Assembly: GCA_021775755.1 (NCBI GenBank)
Contig: JAJFHE010000066.1
Coordinates: forward strand, 1-61,917
Direction: 5' to 3'
DNA length: 61,917 nt
Source of the DNA: Hyphomicrobiales bacterium
Lineage (GTDB): Bacteria; Pseudomonadota; Alphaproteobacteria; Rhizobiales; JAJFHB01
Part shown: piece by piece, positions 24,957-33,527 of the stretch
How the letters are laid out: each line of letters opens with the position of its first letter
Numbering within the stretch: position 1 is the first letter of the stretch
The notes under the pieces: model-generated
The model's database searches: none
What the model saw: only the letters and a program-made list of their open reading frames with translations
Told to the model about the DNA's origin: nothing
Translations under genes and position numbers: made by a program

Positions 24957-26147
24957 TTAAATTTGCTCGCGCAGCATGCGGGCCAATGCCTCGTGGCCGG
25001 CCTGTTCGGCGGCCCCCGCCGCCGTCCAGCCATCATCGGCTTTTGCAAACACACTGGCACCCGCGGAGAGCAACCGTTCGACAGCTTGAACATTGCCGGC
25101 ATTCGCCGCCCACATAAGAGCGGTCGAGCCGTCCTTGGGGTTGCGCGCGTTGACGTCCGCACCGGCGTTCAACAGCAGATCGACCATCGACGCCCCGGTG
25201 CCGGGCGCGGCAAGGGAGAGTGGCGTTTTTCCATGCTCGCCGGCACGGTTGGGGTCAGCGCCTGCATCAAGCAGCAAGCCAACCAGCGGTTCGACAGCCG
25301 ACAGGACGGCAGCCGTCAACGCCGTCGGCTGACCGGGCTCCGACACATCGGGTTCCGCACCCCGGGAGAGCAGATAGGCCGCTACTTCCGTGCGCCCGCC
25401 TTCGCCGGCGACCGTGAGCGCCCTCCGGCCATCGTCGGTCGAAGCCGCCACGTCAGCGCCGGCATCGACAAGCAGTTTGATGCGCTCCAGATCCCCCTGG
25501 CGGACTGCCGACATGAGCGGGCTCCAGCCATCGCTTGCGGTGAAGTTTACATCCGCCCCCGCGCCGACGAGTTCGGTAACAACGTCCATCGCCTTGAGCT
25601 GATCGCTGCCCGCTGCAAGTACCAGCGGTGTCTGCTGCCCGCTTTCATCGCGCAAATCCACAATGGCGCCGGCCGCGATGAGCCGTGAGACGGTCACCGG
25701 ACTTTCACCGCGCGAAGCAAGCAGCAGCGGTGTAGCTCCCCGTTTGTCCCGCATGCCGACGTCCGCCCCGGCATCGAGCAACAGCTCCACCATGTCTTCG
25801 ATATCGTGGTGCACCGCCGTCATCAGGGCCGTGCGCCCGTCCAGACCTTTGAGGTCGACCGTCGCGCCGCGCTCGATGAGAAGCCGGGCAACGGCGGGAC
25901 GGTTATAGGCCGCGGCGGTCATGAGGGCGGTCAGCCCATCTCCCGCCTTGGCATCGGGATGCACGCCGCCGTCCAGAAACGCAATGAGGTCTCCGACCCG
26001 GCCCTGCGCGGCGGCGACGATATATTCACCAGGGGCTTCGGGGAGTTCACTTTGGGCGAAAACGGGGCTGAAACCGGCAATGATCAGGAGCGCCAGCATG
26101 CAGGCGGCGCATTTCGACAACGGGTGCTTACATATCCAGTTCGGCAT
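24957..26147 (-). CDS. Periplasmic ankyrin-repeat protein
   Basis: The 396-residue protein starts with a signal peptide (hydrophobic core ACMLALLIIAGF, cleavage near VFAQ). About nine to ten ankyrin repeats follow, each with variants of G.TALMTAA......V..LL.AGAD. The start overlaps the end of the DUF3306 gene by 20 bases. Ankyrin repeats bind proteins; a scaffold or inhibitor role in the periplasm fits, near the formate dehydrogenase accessory genes. Confidence 0.8.
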   Translation of the reverse strand: MPNWICKHPLSKCAACMLALLIIAGFSPVFAQSELPEAPGEYIVAAAQGRVGDLIAFLDGGVHPDAKAGDGLTALMTAAAYNRPAVARLLIERGATVDLKGLDGRTALMTAVHHDIEDMVELLLDAGADVGMRDKRGATPLLLASRGESPVTVSRLIAAGAIVDLRDESGQQTPLVLAAGSDQLKAMDVVTELVGAGADVNFTASDGWSPLMSAVRQGDLERIKLLVDAGADVAASTDDGRRALTVAGEGGRTEVAAYLLSRGAEPDVSEPGQPTALTAAVLSAVEPLVGLLLDAGADPNRAGEHGKTPLSLAAPGTGASMVDLLLNAGADVNARNPKDGSTALMWAANAGNVQAVERLLSAGASVFAKADDGWTAAGAAEQAGHEALARMLREQI

Positions 26148-26739
26148 CGCCGTCATCGATCTCATGGTCGGAAGCATCTGCCACACGGCGCTTATCGGCA
26201 TGTTCCGGGGCAGTTTCGGGAGCGTCTTCAGGTTCATCCCCGTCTTCAGCGGTTGCCGCCTCCTGATCTTCTTCATCACCGGCTTCCGCGTCAGCAACCT
26301 TTTCAGCCTCGGCCTTTTCTTCGCGCTCTTTCTCCTCTTGCTCCTTGAGCTTGGCGCGGGCGGCATCATAGGCCTGCTTCAAACCCTCAACCACGAGAGC
26401 GCTGTCGGTGAAGTCTTCGTCGTAATCGTTGAGCCCGTCGAGCGCGCCGAATATCGGATTGCTCTGCCAGAGCTGGCGTAGAGCGCGGCGGCGCAACACC
26501 TCGGGCACCTTTTCATGCATGAACACGGTGAAGTCTGAGTTGTAGTCGAGGCTGTCGATGTCGATACCGGCGGCAGGATGATCATCCGGATCATCGGCAT
26601 CTTCGGCCGCTTCCGTCGCACCTTCAGCGTCAATCGCCGCGACCTCGAGGGTTTCCTCAGGCGCTTCGGCTGGCGTTTCATTCCGGCTTTCAGCTTTGCG
26701 CTTCGACCAGCGGGAGAGAAACTCTTCGTCACCGCCCAT
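26128..26739 (-). CDS. DUF3306-family protein
   Basis: The protein (203 residues from ATG 26739, 209 from ATG 26757) begins with EEFLSRWSKRKAES, the DUF3306 hallmark. Its core is SDFTVFMHEKVPEVLRRRALRQLWQSNPIF, and an acidic low-complexity tail follows. I prefer 26739 because AAGGAA lies 9 bases upstream. DUF3306 genes typically travel with DUF3305 and formate dehydrogenase genes; the biochemical role is not known. Confidence 0.85.
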   Translation of the reverse strand: MGGDEEFLSRWSKRKAESRNETPAEAPEETLEVAAIDAEGATEAAEDADDPDDHPAAGIDIDSLDYNSDFTVFMHEKVPEVLRRRALRQLWQSNPIFGALDGLNDYDEDFTDSALVVEGLKQAYDAARAKLKEQEEKEREEKAEAEKVADAEAGDEEDQEAATAEDGDEPEDAPETAPEHADKRRVADASDHEIDDGDAELDM

Positions 26740-27286
26740 CGGACCCGTTTCCTTCATTCTGCTTCATGCGCCGTTTCAGTTCGTACAGGGGTTCCTGCCC
26801 GAATTTGTGCTCTTCGATCTTAACCCGGTCGCGGCGGCGTTTGACGAATTTCTCTTCCACGTGGTGCTCTGCAACGAAGTTCGCCACCCAGGCCCGAACC
26901 TGATCGGGCATCGGAACCGTGGCCACGTTCTCCTCGCCGGAATCCATATAGTCCTGCGCTTCATAGGGGTTGACGGTTGCCAGAGATACGCGCACCGGGA
27001 TGGCGCTATCGGCATCGTCACTCTCACGCAGTATGACATAAACCGACGGGCGGCCGGTCTGCAGGTTGTGGGCATAGGCAGAAGCCTCCTGCCGGTGCAT
27101 GACAAGCGGCATGGTCGCGGCATGATAACGCGTCCAGCCTTCGCCTTTTTCGAGCGATGTCCACTCGGCAAGCGCGGGCGCGCCGGGCACCGCGGCCACC
27201 GGTACCCATTCAACGTCGAGCCAGGGATGATCGACATCGCGGCGCTCGACTATGACGCCGACGTCGAGTGTTTCCTGTTTGGACAT
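26729..27286 (-). CDS. DUF3305-family protein
   Basis: The 185-residue protein begins MSKQETLDVGVIVERRDVDHPWLDVEW, typical of DUF3305, and carries a conserved middle with RPSVYVILRE. It ends in a Lys/Arg-rich tail. The start at 27286 has AGGG nearby. It overlaps the DUF3306 gene by 11 bases and is divergent from the polyferredoxin gene. It is probably an accessory factor for formate dehydrogenase. Confidence 0.85.
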   Translation of the reverse strand: MSKQETLDVGVIVERRDVDHPWLDVEWVPVAAVPGAPALAEWTSLEKGEGWTRYHAATMPLVMHRQEASAYAHNLQTGRPSVYVILRESDDADSAIPVRVSLATVNPYEAQDYMDSGEENVATVPMPDQVRAWVANFVAEHHVEEKFVKRRRDRVKIEEHKFGQEPLYELKRRMKQNEGNGSDGR

Positions 27287-27469
27287 TACACCCTGTTTTA
27301 TCACAGGTTCTGCTGCACGGCCGCGCATTAGACGATGATCGTCAGACGCGGTCAAACCATGATACGAAATGACCGTTGTATGCCCGGGTTGCGGGGTTAA
27401 GATGCGGCAAATCCTGCTCATCGCAGTCAAATAGCGGAAACCGACCGCATCAAGGGAGATCTAAACCGG

Positions 27470-29545
27470 ATGAAGCTTGGCGGCCGAACAGTCCTGTTGT
27501 GCAGTTGCGAACGCACGATGTCGTTCGATGCGGACAAGATCGCAACAGCTCTTGGCGCCGATGCTCCAGAGCAGGTGCACGATCATCTGTGCCGAACGCA
27601 AATTGCGAATTTTGCTTCGGCGCTGGACGCGGACGAACCTCTGCTGATCGCCTGCACGCAGGAAGCGCCGCTGTTTGAGGAACTGGCGACGGACGCCGGC
27701 AAACAGCAATTGCTCGCTTTCACGAACATCCGCGAACGCGCGGGCTGGTGCACGGACAAGAAGGACGCAAATCCAAAGATCGCGGCACTCCTGGCCGAAG
27801 CGGTGCTCGATGTCCAGCCGGCGGGTTCCATAACTTTAAAGTCGGAAGGCGTATGCCTTGTCTACGGTAAAGGTCAGGCGGCGCTCGACGTGGGACGCAA
27901 GCTCTCGGAGCGGCTCAGTGTAACCGTTCTTTTGAGCGATGCCGGAGATGCCATTCCGCCGAGAACCGTAGATGTGCCGTTCTATTCGGGGCAGATATCC
28001 GCGGCGTCCGGCGGCTTCGGAAGCTTTGAGATCGTCGTCGATAGCTACGCACCCTCGGTTCCCTCCTCGAAGGGAGTACTCGAATTCGCAATGGCGCGCG
28101 ATGGCGCAGCATCGCAGTGTGAATTGATCTTCGACATGTCGGGCGGCGATCCGCTGTTCCCCTCGCACGAACGGCGCGACGGATATTTCAAGGTCGACCC
28201 GACTCACCCTGCCGCTGTGGCCGAGGCCATGTTTGCGGTATCCGACATGGTCGGCGAGTTTGAAAAGCCGATCTACGTTACCTATGACAGCGCCATCTGC
28301 GCCCACTCGCGCAGCACCCAGATCGGTTGTTCGCGGTGTCTCGATGTGTGCCCGGCTTCGGCGATCGCAAGTGAGGGTGACATCGTCAGCTTCGATCCCG
28401 TCTTGTGCGGCGGCTGCGGGGCGTGCGCGTCGGTGTGTCCGAGCGGGGCGGCGTCTTACAGTTATCCGCGCCGTGAAGACCTGATCGCGCGGGCACAGGT
28501 TCTGGTATCGACATACCGCGGCGCCGGCGGCAAGGACCCGGTGCTCCTCGTGCATGACGAGAGCCACGGTGCGGATATGATCGACGCACTGGCGCGATTT
28601 GGAAAAGGGCTTCCGACAAATGTCATTCCGTTCTCGGTCAACGAGGCCACCGAAGCTGGCCACGAGTTCATGGCGAGCGCGCTGGCGGCGGGTGCTAGCG
28701 GCGTCGTTTTTCTATGCGATCCGCGAAAGGGCGATGAACTAACCGGCCTCACCGCCCAGGCGGAACTTGTCAACACGATCATGGCAGCGCTTGGTCATGA
28801 CGACGGCGAGCGGGTTCGCCTTACCGTAGAAGCCGACCCCGATGCGCTTGACGCGGTACTTTACGACCTGCCGTCTCAAAAGATGCTCGCGGCGCATGAA
28901 TTTTCAGCCGTTGGCGGCAAGCGGGCGATCGCACGAACGGCACTTGGCCTTTTGAACGATGCGGCGCCCGCACAGCAGGAGCAGGTCGCCCTGCCCGAAA
29001 GCGCACCTTACGGCCGCATCACCATAGACACTGAAGGCTGCACCCTGTGTCTGGCCTGTGTCAGCGCCTGCCCGATGAACGCGCTGCAGGACAATCCGGA
29101 CATGCCGCAGGTCAAGTTCGTCGAACAGGCCTGCGTGCAGTGCGGGCTGTGCCGCACGACGTGCCCGGAAAGCGTCATCACGCTGGAGCCGCGTTATGAC
29201 TTCACGGCTCAGGGCCTGACACCGGTCACGCTCAATGAAGAAGAGCCGTTCGAGTGCATAACCTGCGGCAAACCGTTTGGCACCAAGAGTGCCATCGAAC
29301 GCGTCACCGAGCAGCTCGCAGGCAAGCACTCGATGTTCGAGGATGACGAGGCCGCGCAGCTCATCCAGATGTGCGACGATTGCCGGATCGTTCACCATAC
29401 CAAGCGCGAGGACAACCCGTTCGCCGCCGGTGAGCGCCCAAAGATCCGCCGTACCGAAGACTACATCGAGGCGGCGAACCGCCGCCGCGCCGGCGGCAAG
29501 AACGGCGAACTGTCGCCGGACGACTTCCTGCTTGATGACGACTAG
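27470..29545 (+). CDS. Large 4Fe-4S polyferredoxin of the formate dehydrogenase cluster
   Basis: The 691-residue protein has two ferredoxin regions. One is at about 285-325 (CSRCLDVCPASAI and CGGCGACASVCPSGA). The other is at about 523-565 (CTLCLACVSACPMNA and CVQCGLCRTTCPESV). Extra Cys pairs lie later (CITCGKPFG; MCDDCR), and there is an N-terminal CSCERT motif. It is soluble and has no signal. It lies divergent from DUF3305/DUF3306. It may deliver electrons or sulfur-related chemistry during molybdoenzyme maturation; this is inference. Confidence 0.82.
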   Translation: MKLGGRTVLLCSCERTMSFDADKIATALGADAPEQVHDHLCRTQIANFASALDADEPLLIACTQEAPLFEELATDAGKQQLLAFTNIRERAGWCTDKKDANPKIAALLAEAVLDVQPAGSITLKSEGVCLVYGKGQAALDVGRKLSERLSVTVLLSDAGDAIPPRTVDVPFYSGQISAASGGFGSFEIVVDSYAPSVPSSKGVLEFAMARDGAASQCELIFDMSGGDPLFPSHERRDGYFKVDPTHPAAVAEAMFAVSDMVGEFEKPIYVTYDSAICAHSRSTQIGCSRCLDVCPASAIASEGDIVSFDPVLCGGCGACASVCPSGAASYSYPRREDLIARAQVLVSTYRGAGGKDPVLLVHDESHGADMIDALARFGKGLPTNVIPFSVNEATEAGHEFMASALAAGASGVVFLCDPRKGDELTGLTAQAELVNTIMAALGHDDGERVRLTVEADPDALDAVLYDLPSQKMLAAHEFSAVGGKRAIARTALGLLNDAAPAQQEQVALPESAPYGRITIDTEGCTLCLACVSACPMNALQDNPDMPQVKFVEQACVQCGLCRTTCPESVITLEPRYDFTAQGLTPVTLNEEEPFECITCGKPFGTKSAIERVTEQLAGKHSMFEDDEAAQLIQMCDDCRIVHHTKREDNPFAAGERPKIRRTEDYIEAANRRRAGGKNGELSPDDFLLDDD

Positions 29546-29550
29546 ACCGT

Positions 29551-29844
29551 TTACTGAATTCCACTGGGGAACTGCGCGGCGCAAAACGCCACGGCGCGGT
29601 CATAAAACTGCGTGTGGCGGGTAGCGTCGATGAGCCCTTCTGCAAGCATGCTGTCGAGATCGCGCGTGCGGCTGTCGCGGCATGCGACGAACTCCGGGTT
29701 AAGGCCGGCATCCGGGCCGCCCTCGCCCGGGAACAGATCGGCGCGATGCATATAGGCAAGGACACCGACGCACAGCGCAAATACGCCAAGGCCCGCCAAT
29801 CGTGCGCCCCTGCCATCCAGGGCACCGGTGCCGGAGCGGCTCAT
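29551..29844 (-). CDS. Small membrane-anchored unknown protein
   Basis: The 97-residue product has one hydrophobic segment (about 13-30) and a C-terminal domain with two Cys (VACRDSRTRDLDSM; AVAFCAAQF). The ORF overlaps the DUF6352 stop by 4 bases, so it is co-translated. The family is not recognised beyond its place in the formate dehydrogenase cluster. Confidence 0.65.
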   Translation of the reverse strand: MSRSGTGALDGRGARLAGLGVFALCVGVLAYMHRADLFPGEGGPDAGLNPEFVACRDSRTRDLDSMLAEGLIDATRHTQFYDRAVAFCAAQFPSGIQ

Positions 29845-30866
29845 GCGTCCGGCACAAGAGGCAAATTGACGAGCAGATTCTGCGGCTTCATGCGCATTTT
29901 GCCGTCCGCCGTCTTTGCAAGTCCGAGATAGATCGGTCGGCCGCGCACCGACGACTGCACCCTGTCGCGGTCCAGCACTTCCATGCGGAACAGCGCGATG
30001 ATCTGCTGCATCCGCTCAAGCGGCACCTCGGCACCATCGTAAAGGGCATTCAGAATAGCCGTCGCATCCGCATCGAGCCCGATGTGCCAGGACCATTTTT
30101 CATCGTCGATGCGTTGCATCGGATGGATGCGCGTGCGCAGGCGCATGAAATGCAGGATCCAAGCCTCCATAACGCGGGCAAAAGCGTCGAGCGCGGGCTG
30201 CGTGAAGCGGAAATCGACGACCGTGTCGAACCGATCGCTGCGCTGCCAGTAGATTTCCTTGGTGTCCTCGTCGAGGACATCGAGCTCCACCGACTTCATG
30301 GGCGTATCGGAGTTTGCGAGCAACTGTCCGAGCCCGCCGAAACCACCGGTCGCGGTGTACATTTCCACGATCTCTTCATCTGCCAGCATGATGCGTCCGT
30401 CGTCTGTGCTGACGGTCTGGGTGCGGAAAAACACTTCCGCCGCGCGCAGCCTGATCGGGTCGGTGCAGCCCTGCAGCACGCCCCGCAGCATGGCGTGAGC
30501 GAGCTGCGACAAAAACAGCCCCGGCACATTGGTGCTGTCTGACTGAACGAGTTTGAGATAGGCGTCTTCAAGGGTTTCGCTCGCCATCAGGCGGTCGCGA
30601 AACCCGAGAACGAGCTCATAATTTTCGCGCGCGTCCGGGTCGGCAAGCGTTGCAAGGCGTTCAGCGGATACGGCGAGAGCAGGATCGCGCTGAAGCTCTT
30701 CATGCAGCGCGGTTTCGACCTCACAGGATTCTTCGACCAATGCAAGCTCCGGGCGCGAAACATAGGCTTGCAGAAATGCCGGCGTAACGGCGTGCCGGCC
30801 ATCTTCGCGCTGCTCAAGACGGACATGTCCGGAGGACAGCCAGAAATCGGCGTTGTTCTCGTTCAT
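29841..30866 (-). CDS. DUF6352-family protein
   Basis: The 341-residue soluble protein begins MNENNADFWLSSGHVRL and continues VTPAFLQAYVSRPEL, which I recognise as the DUF6352 pattern found beside formate dehydrogenase genes. ATG 30866 has AAGG about 10 bases upstream; an in-frame GTG at 30872 is possible. Its role is unknown, probably assembly of the enzyme. Confidence 0.78.
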   Translation of the reverse strand: MNENNADFWLSSGHVRLEQREDGRHAVTPAFLQAYVSRPELALVEESCEVETALHEELQRDPALAVSAERLATLADPDARENYELVLGFRDRLMASETLEDAYLKLVQSDSTNVPGLFLSQLAHAMLRGVLQGCTDPIRLRAAEVFFRTQTVSTDDGRIMLADEEIVEMYTATGGFGGLGQLLANSDTPMKSVELDVLDEDTKEIYWQRSDRFDTVVDFRFTQPALDAFARVMEAWILHFMRLRTRIHPMQRIDDEKWSWHIGLDADATAILNALYDGAEVPLERMQQIIALFRMEVLDRDRVQSSVRGRPIYLGLAKTADGKMRMKPQNLLVNLPLVPDA

Positions 30867-30878
30867 CGGCACTGCACC

Positions 30879-31361
30879 TTAAGCCTCGTCCTCAACGACG
30901 TCCCATATGCGGGCATGATCCGGCGTTTTAGGGGCTGCAATTTCGCGAAACTCTTCGCGGATCCCCTCTTCGGCGATCACCCGTCGTACGGTGAACACGG
31001 TATTGACCGACTTTTCGGCGCACATGTCGGAGACAAATCCAATCTCTTCAAGTGCCGCTGGCCTTGCCGCCTCCAAATCGGGCGCGCTATAGGCGTCGAC
31101 AAAGTGCTGCGCCAGACGGTCGACGAGCCGGTCATGTTCCTCGCGGTCCATCTCCGACACGGTGGCGAAGGTCGATCGTCCGAAAGACGGCACGCCGAGG
31201 AAGCCGTTGGCGAATGCCTGACGGCGTTTTCCGGTAAGGGCCTCCTCATCGTCATCGGCAAACGCGAAAGCGCCCGACACCGCCCATTCGCCCGAGGCCG
31301 CCGCCTCGGCGAATACATGATCATCGGAATGATCGAACCGCACCACGCGTAAACACTTCAT
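30879..31361 (-). CDS. DUF6505-family protein
   Basis: The 160-residue protein begins MKCLRVVRFDHSDDHVFAEAAASGEW, matching the DUF6505 family as I remember it. It overlaps the preceding ligase-like gene at an ATGA junction and lies 12 bases before the DUF6352 gene. It has no membrane segment. Its function is unknown. Confidence 0.75.
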   Translation of the reverse strand: MKCLRVVRFDHSDDHVFAEAAASGEWAVSGAFAFADDDEEALTGKRRQAFANGFLGVPSFGRSTFATVSEMDREEHDRLVDRLAQHFVDAYSAPDLEAARPAALEEIGFVSDMCAEKSVNTVFTVRRVIAEEGIREEFREIAAPKTPDHARIWDVVEDEA

Positions 31362-32110
31362 GATGCATTATCGGCCGGGAGGCGCTCAGCGGTGTCGAAC
31401 GCAGAGAGCACCAATGTCTCATCGGCGGTTTTGAGCAACATGTTTCCATCTTCATCGAGACCGAGCACCTGTCCTTTGATGCTGGCACCTTGATGCTGGA
31501 ACGTAATCTCGCTGTCGCGCTCCTCAAGACGCCCCATCCAGGCATCGTGGACGGCTCGGAAACCCTCATCGTTCCAGGTGTGGAGCCAGACCAGGAAGTG
31601 GCGGCAAAACGATTCTATGAGCTGCGTGCGGTCAAGATCGCCGCAGCCCTCATCAAAGAGCGTTGTAAACTCCAGATCATCGCCCGGCTCGTGATCACGC
31701 TTTATGTTTGAAATCGCAACCTCGACGCCAACGACAAGCCAACGCGGAACATCGCCGGCGCGCGCGTCGGGCGGAAGGCCGACACGCAAGCGGCCAATCT
31801 GGGCGGCATTGACCATGAACGTCGCCGGCCAGCGGTAGAACAGCCCGAGTTCCGGCGGCGCAATTGCACCGAACGCGTCACCGAACGCCACCATGGCGGT
31901 GTAGAGCATTTGCATCGCCTGCGAGGCGGCAACTTCCGGGGCGAGAACTATGGCGGCGGAACAAACCGACGTATCCCGTGCCCAGAACACGCTTCCAGGA
32001 TCTGCACCGCCCTCGTCGGCGACGGAACAGGCGCTCTCAAAGGGACCCGGCCGCCCCTTCACCGGCACTCCGGTCAGGAGCGGCGGAAATGTTGGATCAG
32101 CGAGATGCAT
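31358..32110 (-). CDS. Biotin/lipoate A/B ligase-like protein (DUF4444 type)
   Basis: The 250-residue protein resembles the BPL/LPL catalytic fold with an added C-terminal beta domain (GQVLGLDEDGNMLLKTADET). It includes RWPATFMVNAAQIGRLRVG and WLVVGVEVAISNIKRD segments. Its place among DUF6505/DUF6352/DUF3305 genes suggests a cofactor-handling or assembly role in formate dehydrogenase biogenesis rather than general biotinylation. Confidence 0.75.
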   Translation of the reverse strand: MHLADPTFPPLLTGVPVKGRPGPFESACSVADEGGADPGSVFWARDTSVCSAAIVLAPEVAASQAMQMLYTAMVAFGDAFGAIAPPELGLFYRWPATFMVNAAQIGRLRVGLPPDARAGDVPRWLVVGVEVAISNIKRDHEPGDDLEFTTLFDEGCGDLDRTQLIESFCRHFLVWLHTWNDEGFRAVHDAWMGRLEERDSEITFQHQGASIKGQVLGLDEDGNMLLKTADETLVLSAFDTAERLPADNAS

Positions 32111-32151
32111 TAATCAGTCCCCAAGCCTTCGGTACGACCGCCTGACCGCCG

Positions 32152-32343
32152 TCAATCAAGTTCAATCTCGCCGTCTACCACGTGATTGAGCCCGATATCC
32201 TCGCTGGACAGCACCACCTTTACGGCGACCGTGCCGCCCGTGCGGCCGGAGTCGCGAACCGCGCGTTCGATCTGCTGCTGCGAGGTGACGCCCACCTGCT
32301 TGAGGAACTTCCGCATCGACATATTAAGTTTGTCTTCGTTCAT
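32152..32343 (-). CDS. Small DUF6494-type protein
   Basis: The 63-residue protein reads MNEDKLNMSMRKFLKQVGVTS, then QQIERAVRD and a beta-rich tail ending GEIELD. ATG 32343 has GGAG about 8 bases upstream. It lies in the formate dehydrogenase accessory run on the minus strand. Its function is unknown. Confidence 0.75.
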   Translation of the reverse strand: MNEDKLNMSMRKFLKQVGVTSQQQIERAVRDSGRTGGTVAVKVVLSSEDIGLNHVVDGEIELD

Positions 32344-32388
32344 TTCCGTCTCCAAGTTTTTTTGGTGTGCCGGTGGGACCGTTTTCGC

Positions 32389-33339
32389 CTACCGCATAGT
32401 GAAGGGCAGTTGCATGAGAGAGCCGTCCCGGCGGATTTCAAGGACTGTATCGTCTCCAGGGCGCATGCGCCCCAAAAAACCGCGAAACGCCTCCGGCGAA
32501 CGGATGCGCCAACCGCCCGCACGCACGATACGGTCACCGGCGGCAAGGCCCGCTGCCTCGGCATCGCCGCCGGGGCGAACCTGAACCACAAGCGCCGCCA
32601 TTTCGCCGGTTGCACCGCGTGGCGGGTGTTGCGCAACGCCCGCACCACCGAAATTCCAGCCGACCCGCCCGGTGGCCGACAGCTCATCGATCACGCGGGC
32701 GGCAAGCGGTGCGGCGACGGCGAAGTTCACGCCGATATTTGCATCGGAGTTCTTTGTAAAGATCGCGCTCAGTATGCCGACCAGCGAACCGTCGGAGCGC
32801 ACAAGGGCGCCGCCGGAAGCGCCCGGATTGACCGCCGCGTCGGTTTGCACGAAATCTTCCACCGCATTGAACCCGACACCTGAGCGATGCACCGCCGACA
32901 CGCTGCCGCAGGTGACGGACAGACCGAGCCCAAACGCATTGCCGATCGCGCACACGACTTCGCCGATTTCGACATCGCCCGCCAGGGCAACGGGCGGCAG
33001 TGGCTCATTGAGTTTAAGGATGGCAAGGTCGCTGGCCTTGTCGGTGCCGGCAACCGTGGCCTCAAGGATCTCGCCCGACGATGTTCTGATGCGCACACTG
33101 AGCGCGCGTTCAACGACATGGTTTGCGGTAACGATCACGGTTCCGTCGAGAACAACAACGCCCGATCCTTCCGGCTCGGTGGCATTGTAACTGCCCCTCG
33201 GCCATTCCGGCAGTACGCTCACGATGGACGACAGCAGTGCGTCAACGTTCTGCGGCAGCCGTTCAGCCTGTGCCGCAGTTGAGTTTACGAGCGCCAGCGC
33301 GCCTATCAGTGCCGCGAACAACACTCTAAACGGAAGCAT
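32389..33339 (-). CDS. Secreted DegP/HtrA-like serine protease with PDZ domain
   Basis: The 316-residue protein has a signal peptide (about 1-25, AAQA). Its trypsin-like domain carries His74 in TANHVV, Asp104 in ASDLAILKL and Ser176 in NPGASGGAL. A C-terminal PDZ domain (about 225-316; GDAEAAGLAAGDRIVRAGG) follows. It is periplasmic. The ATG at 33339 is preferred over an upstream GTG. Its position among the formate dehydrogenase genes suggests quality control of the exported enzyme. Confidence 0.82.
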   Translation of the reverse strand: MLPFRVLFAALIGALALVNSTAAQAERLPQNVDALLSSIVSVLPEWPRGSYNATEPEGSGVVVLDGTVIVTANHVVERALSVRIRTSSGEILEATVAGTDKASDLAILKLNEPLPPVALAGDVEIGEVVCAIGNAFGLGLSVTCGSVSAVHRSGVGFNAVEDFVQTDAAVNPGASGGALVRSDGSLVGILSAIFTKNSDANIGVNFAVAAPLAARVIDELSATGRVGWNFGGAGVAQHPPRGATGEMAALVVQVRPGGDAEAAGLAAGDRIVRAGGWRIRSPEAFRGFLGRMRPGDDTVLEIRRDGSLMQLPFTMR

Positions 33340-33361
33340 GAACACCTACCGCTCCAGCGGA

Positions 33362-33487
33362 TTAATCCAACCTTACCGAAGAGGAGGAATATTCTCCCGC
33401 CGCGGAGCGCGGGTTCTTGTCGTAATAGATGACCGCACCGGCGGTGATAACCGCCAGCACGCACAAACTGAGGAAAAATGCTCTCAT
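33362..33487 (-). CDS. Short single-span membrane protein (41 residues)
   Basis: The reading frame MRAFFLSLCVLAVITAGAVI, followed by a short polar tail (YYDKNPRSAAGEYS...), ends in TAA. GGAG lies 8 bases before the ATG, which is good ribosome-site spacing. The single hydrophobic segment spans about 4-20. It fills the gap between the protease and cytochrome genes on the same strand, so it is probably a small membrane subunit or linker of the formate dehydrogenase system. Confidence 0.65.
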   Translation of the reverse strand: MRAFFLSLCVLAVITAGAVIYYDKNPRSAAGEYSSSSVRLD

Positions 33488-33527
33488 TTGTTGTTCTCCG
33501 TTTCAAATCCGCGGCCGGGACCGCAGC

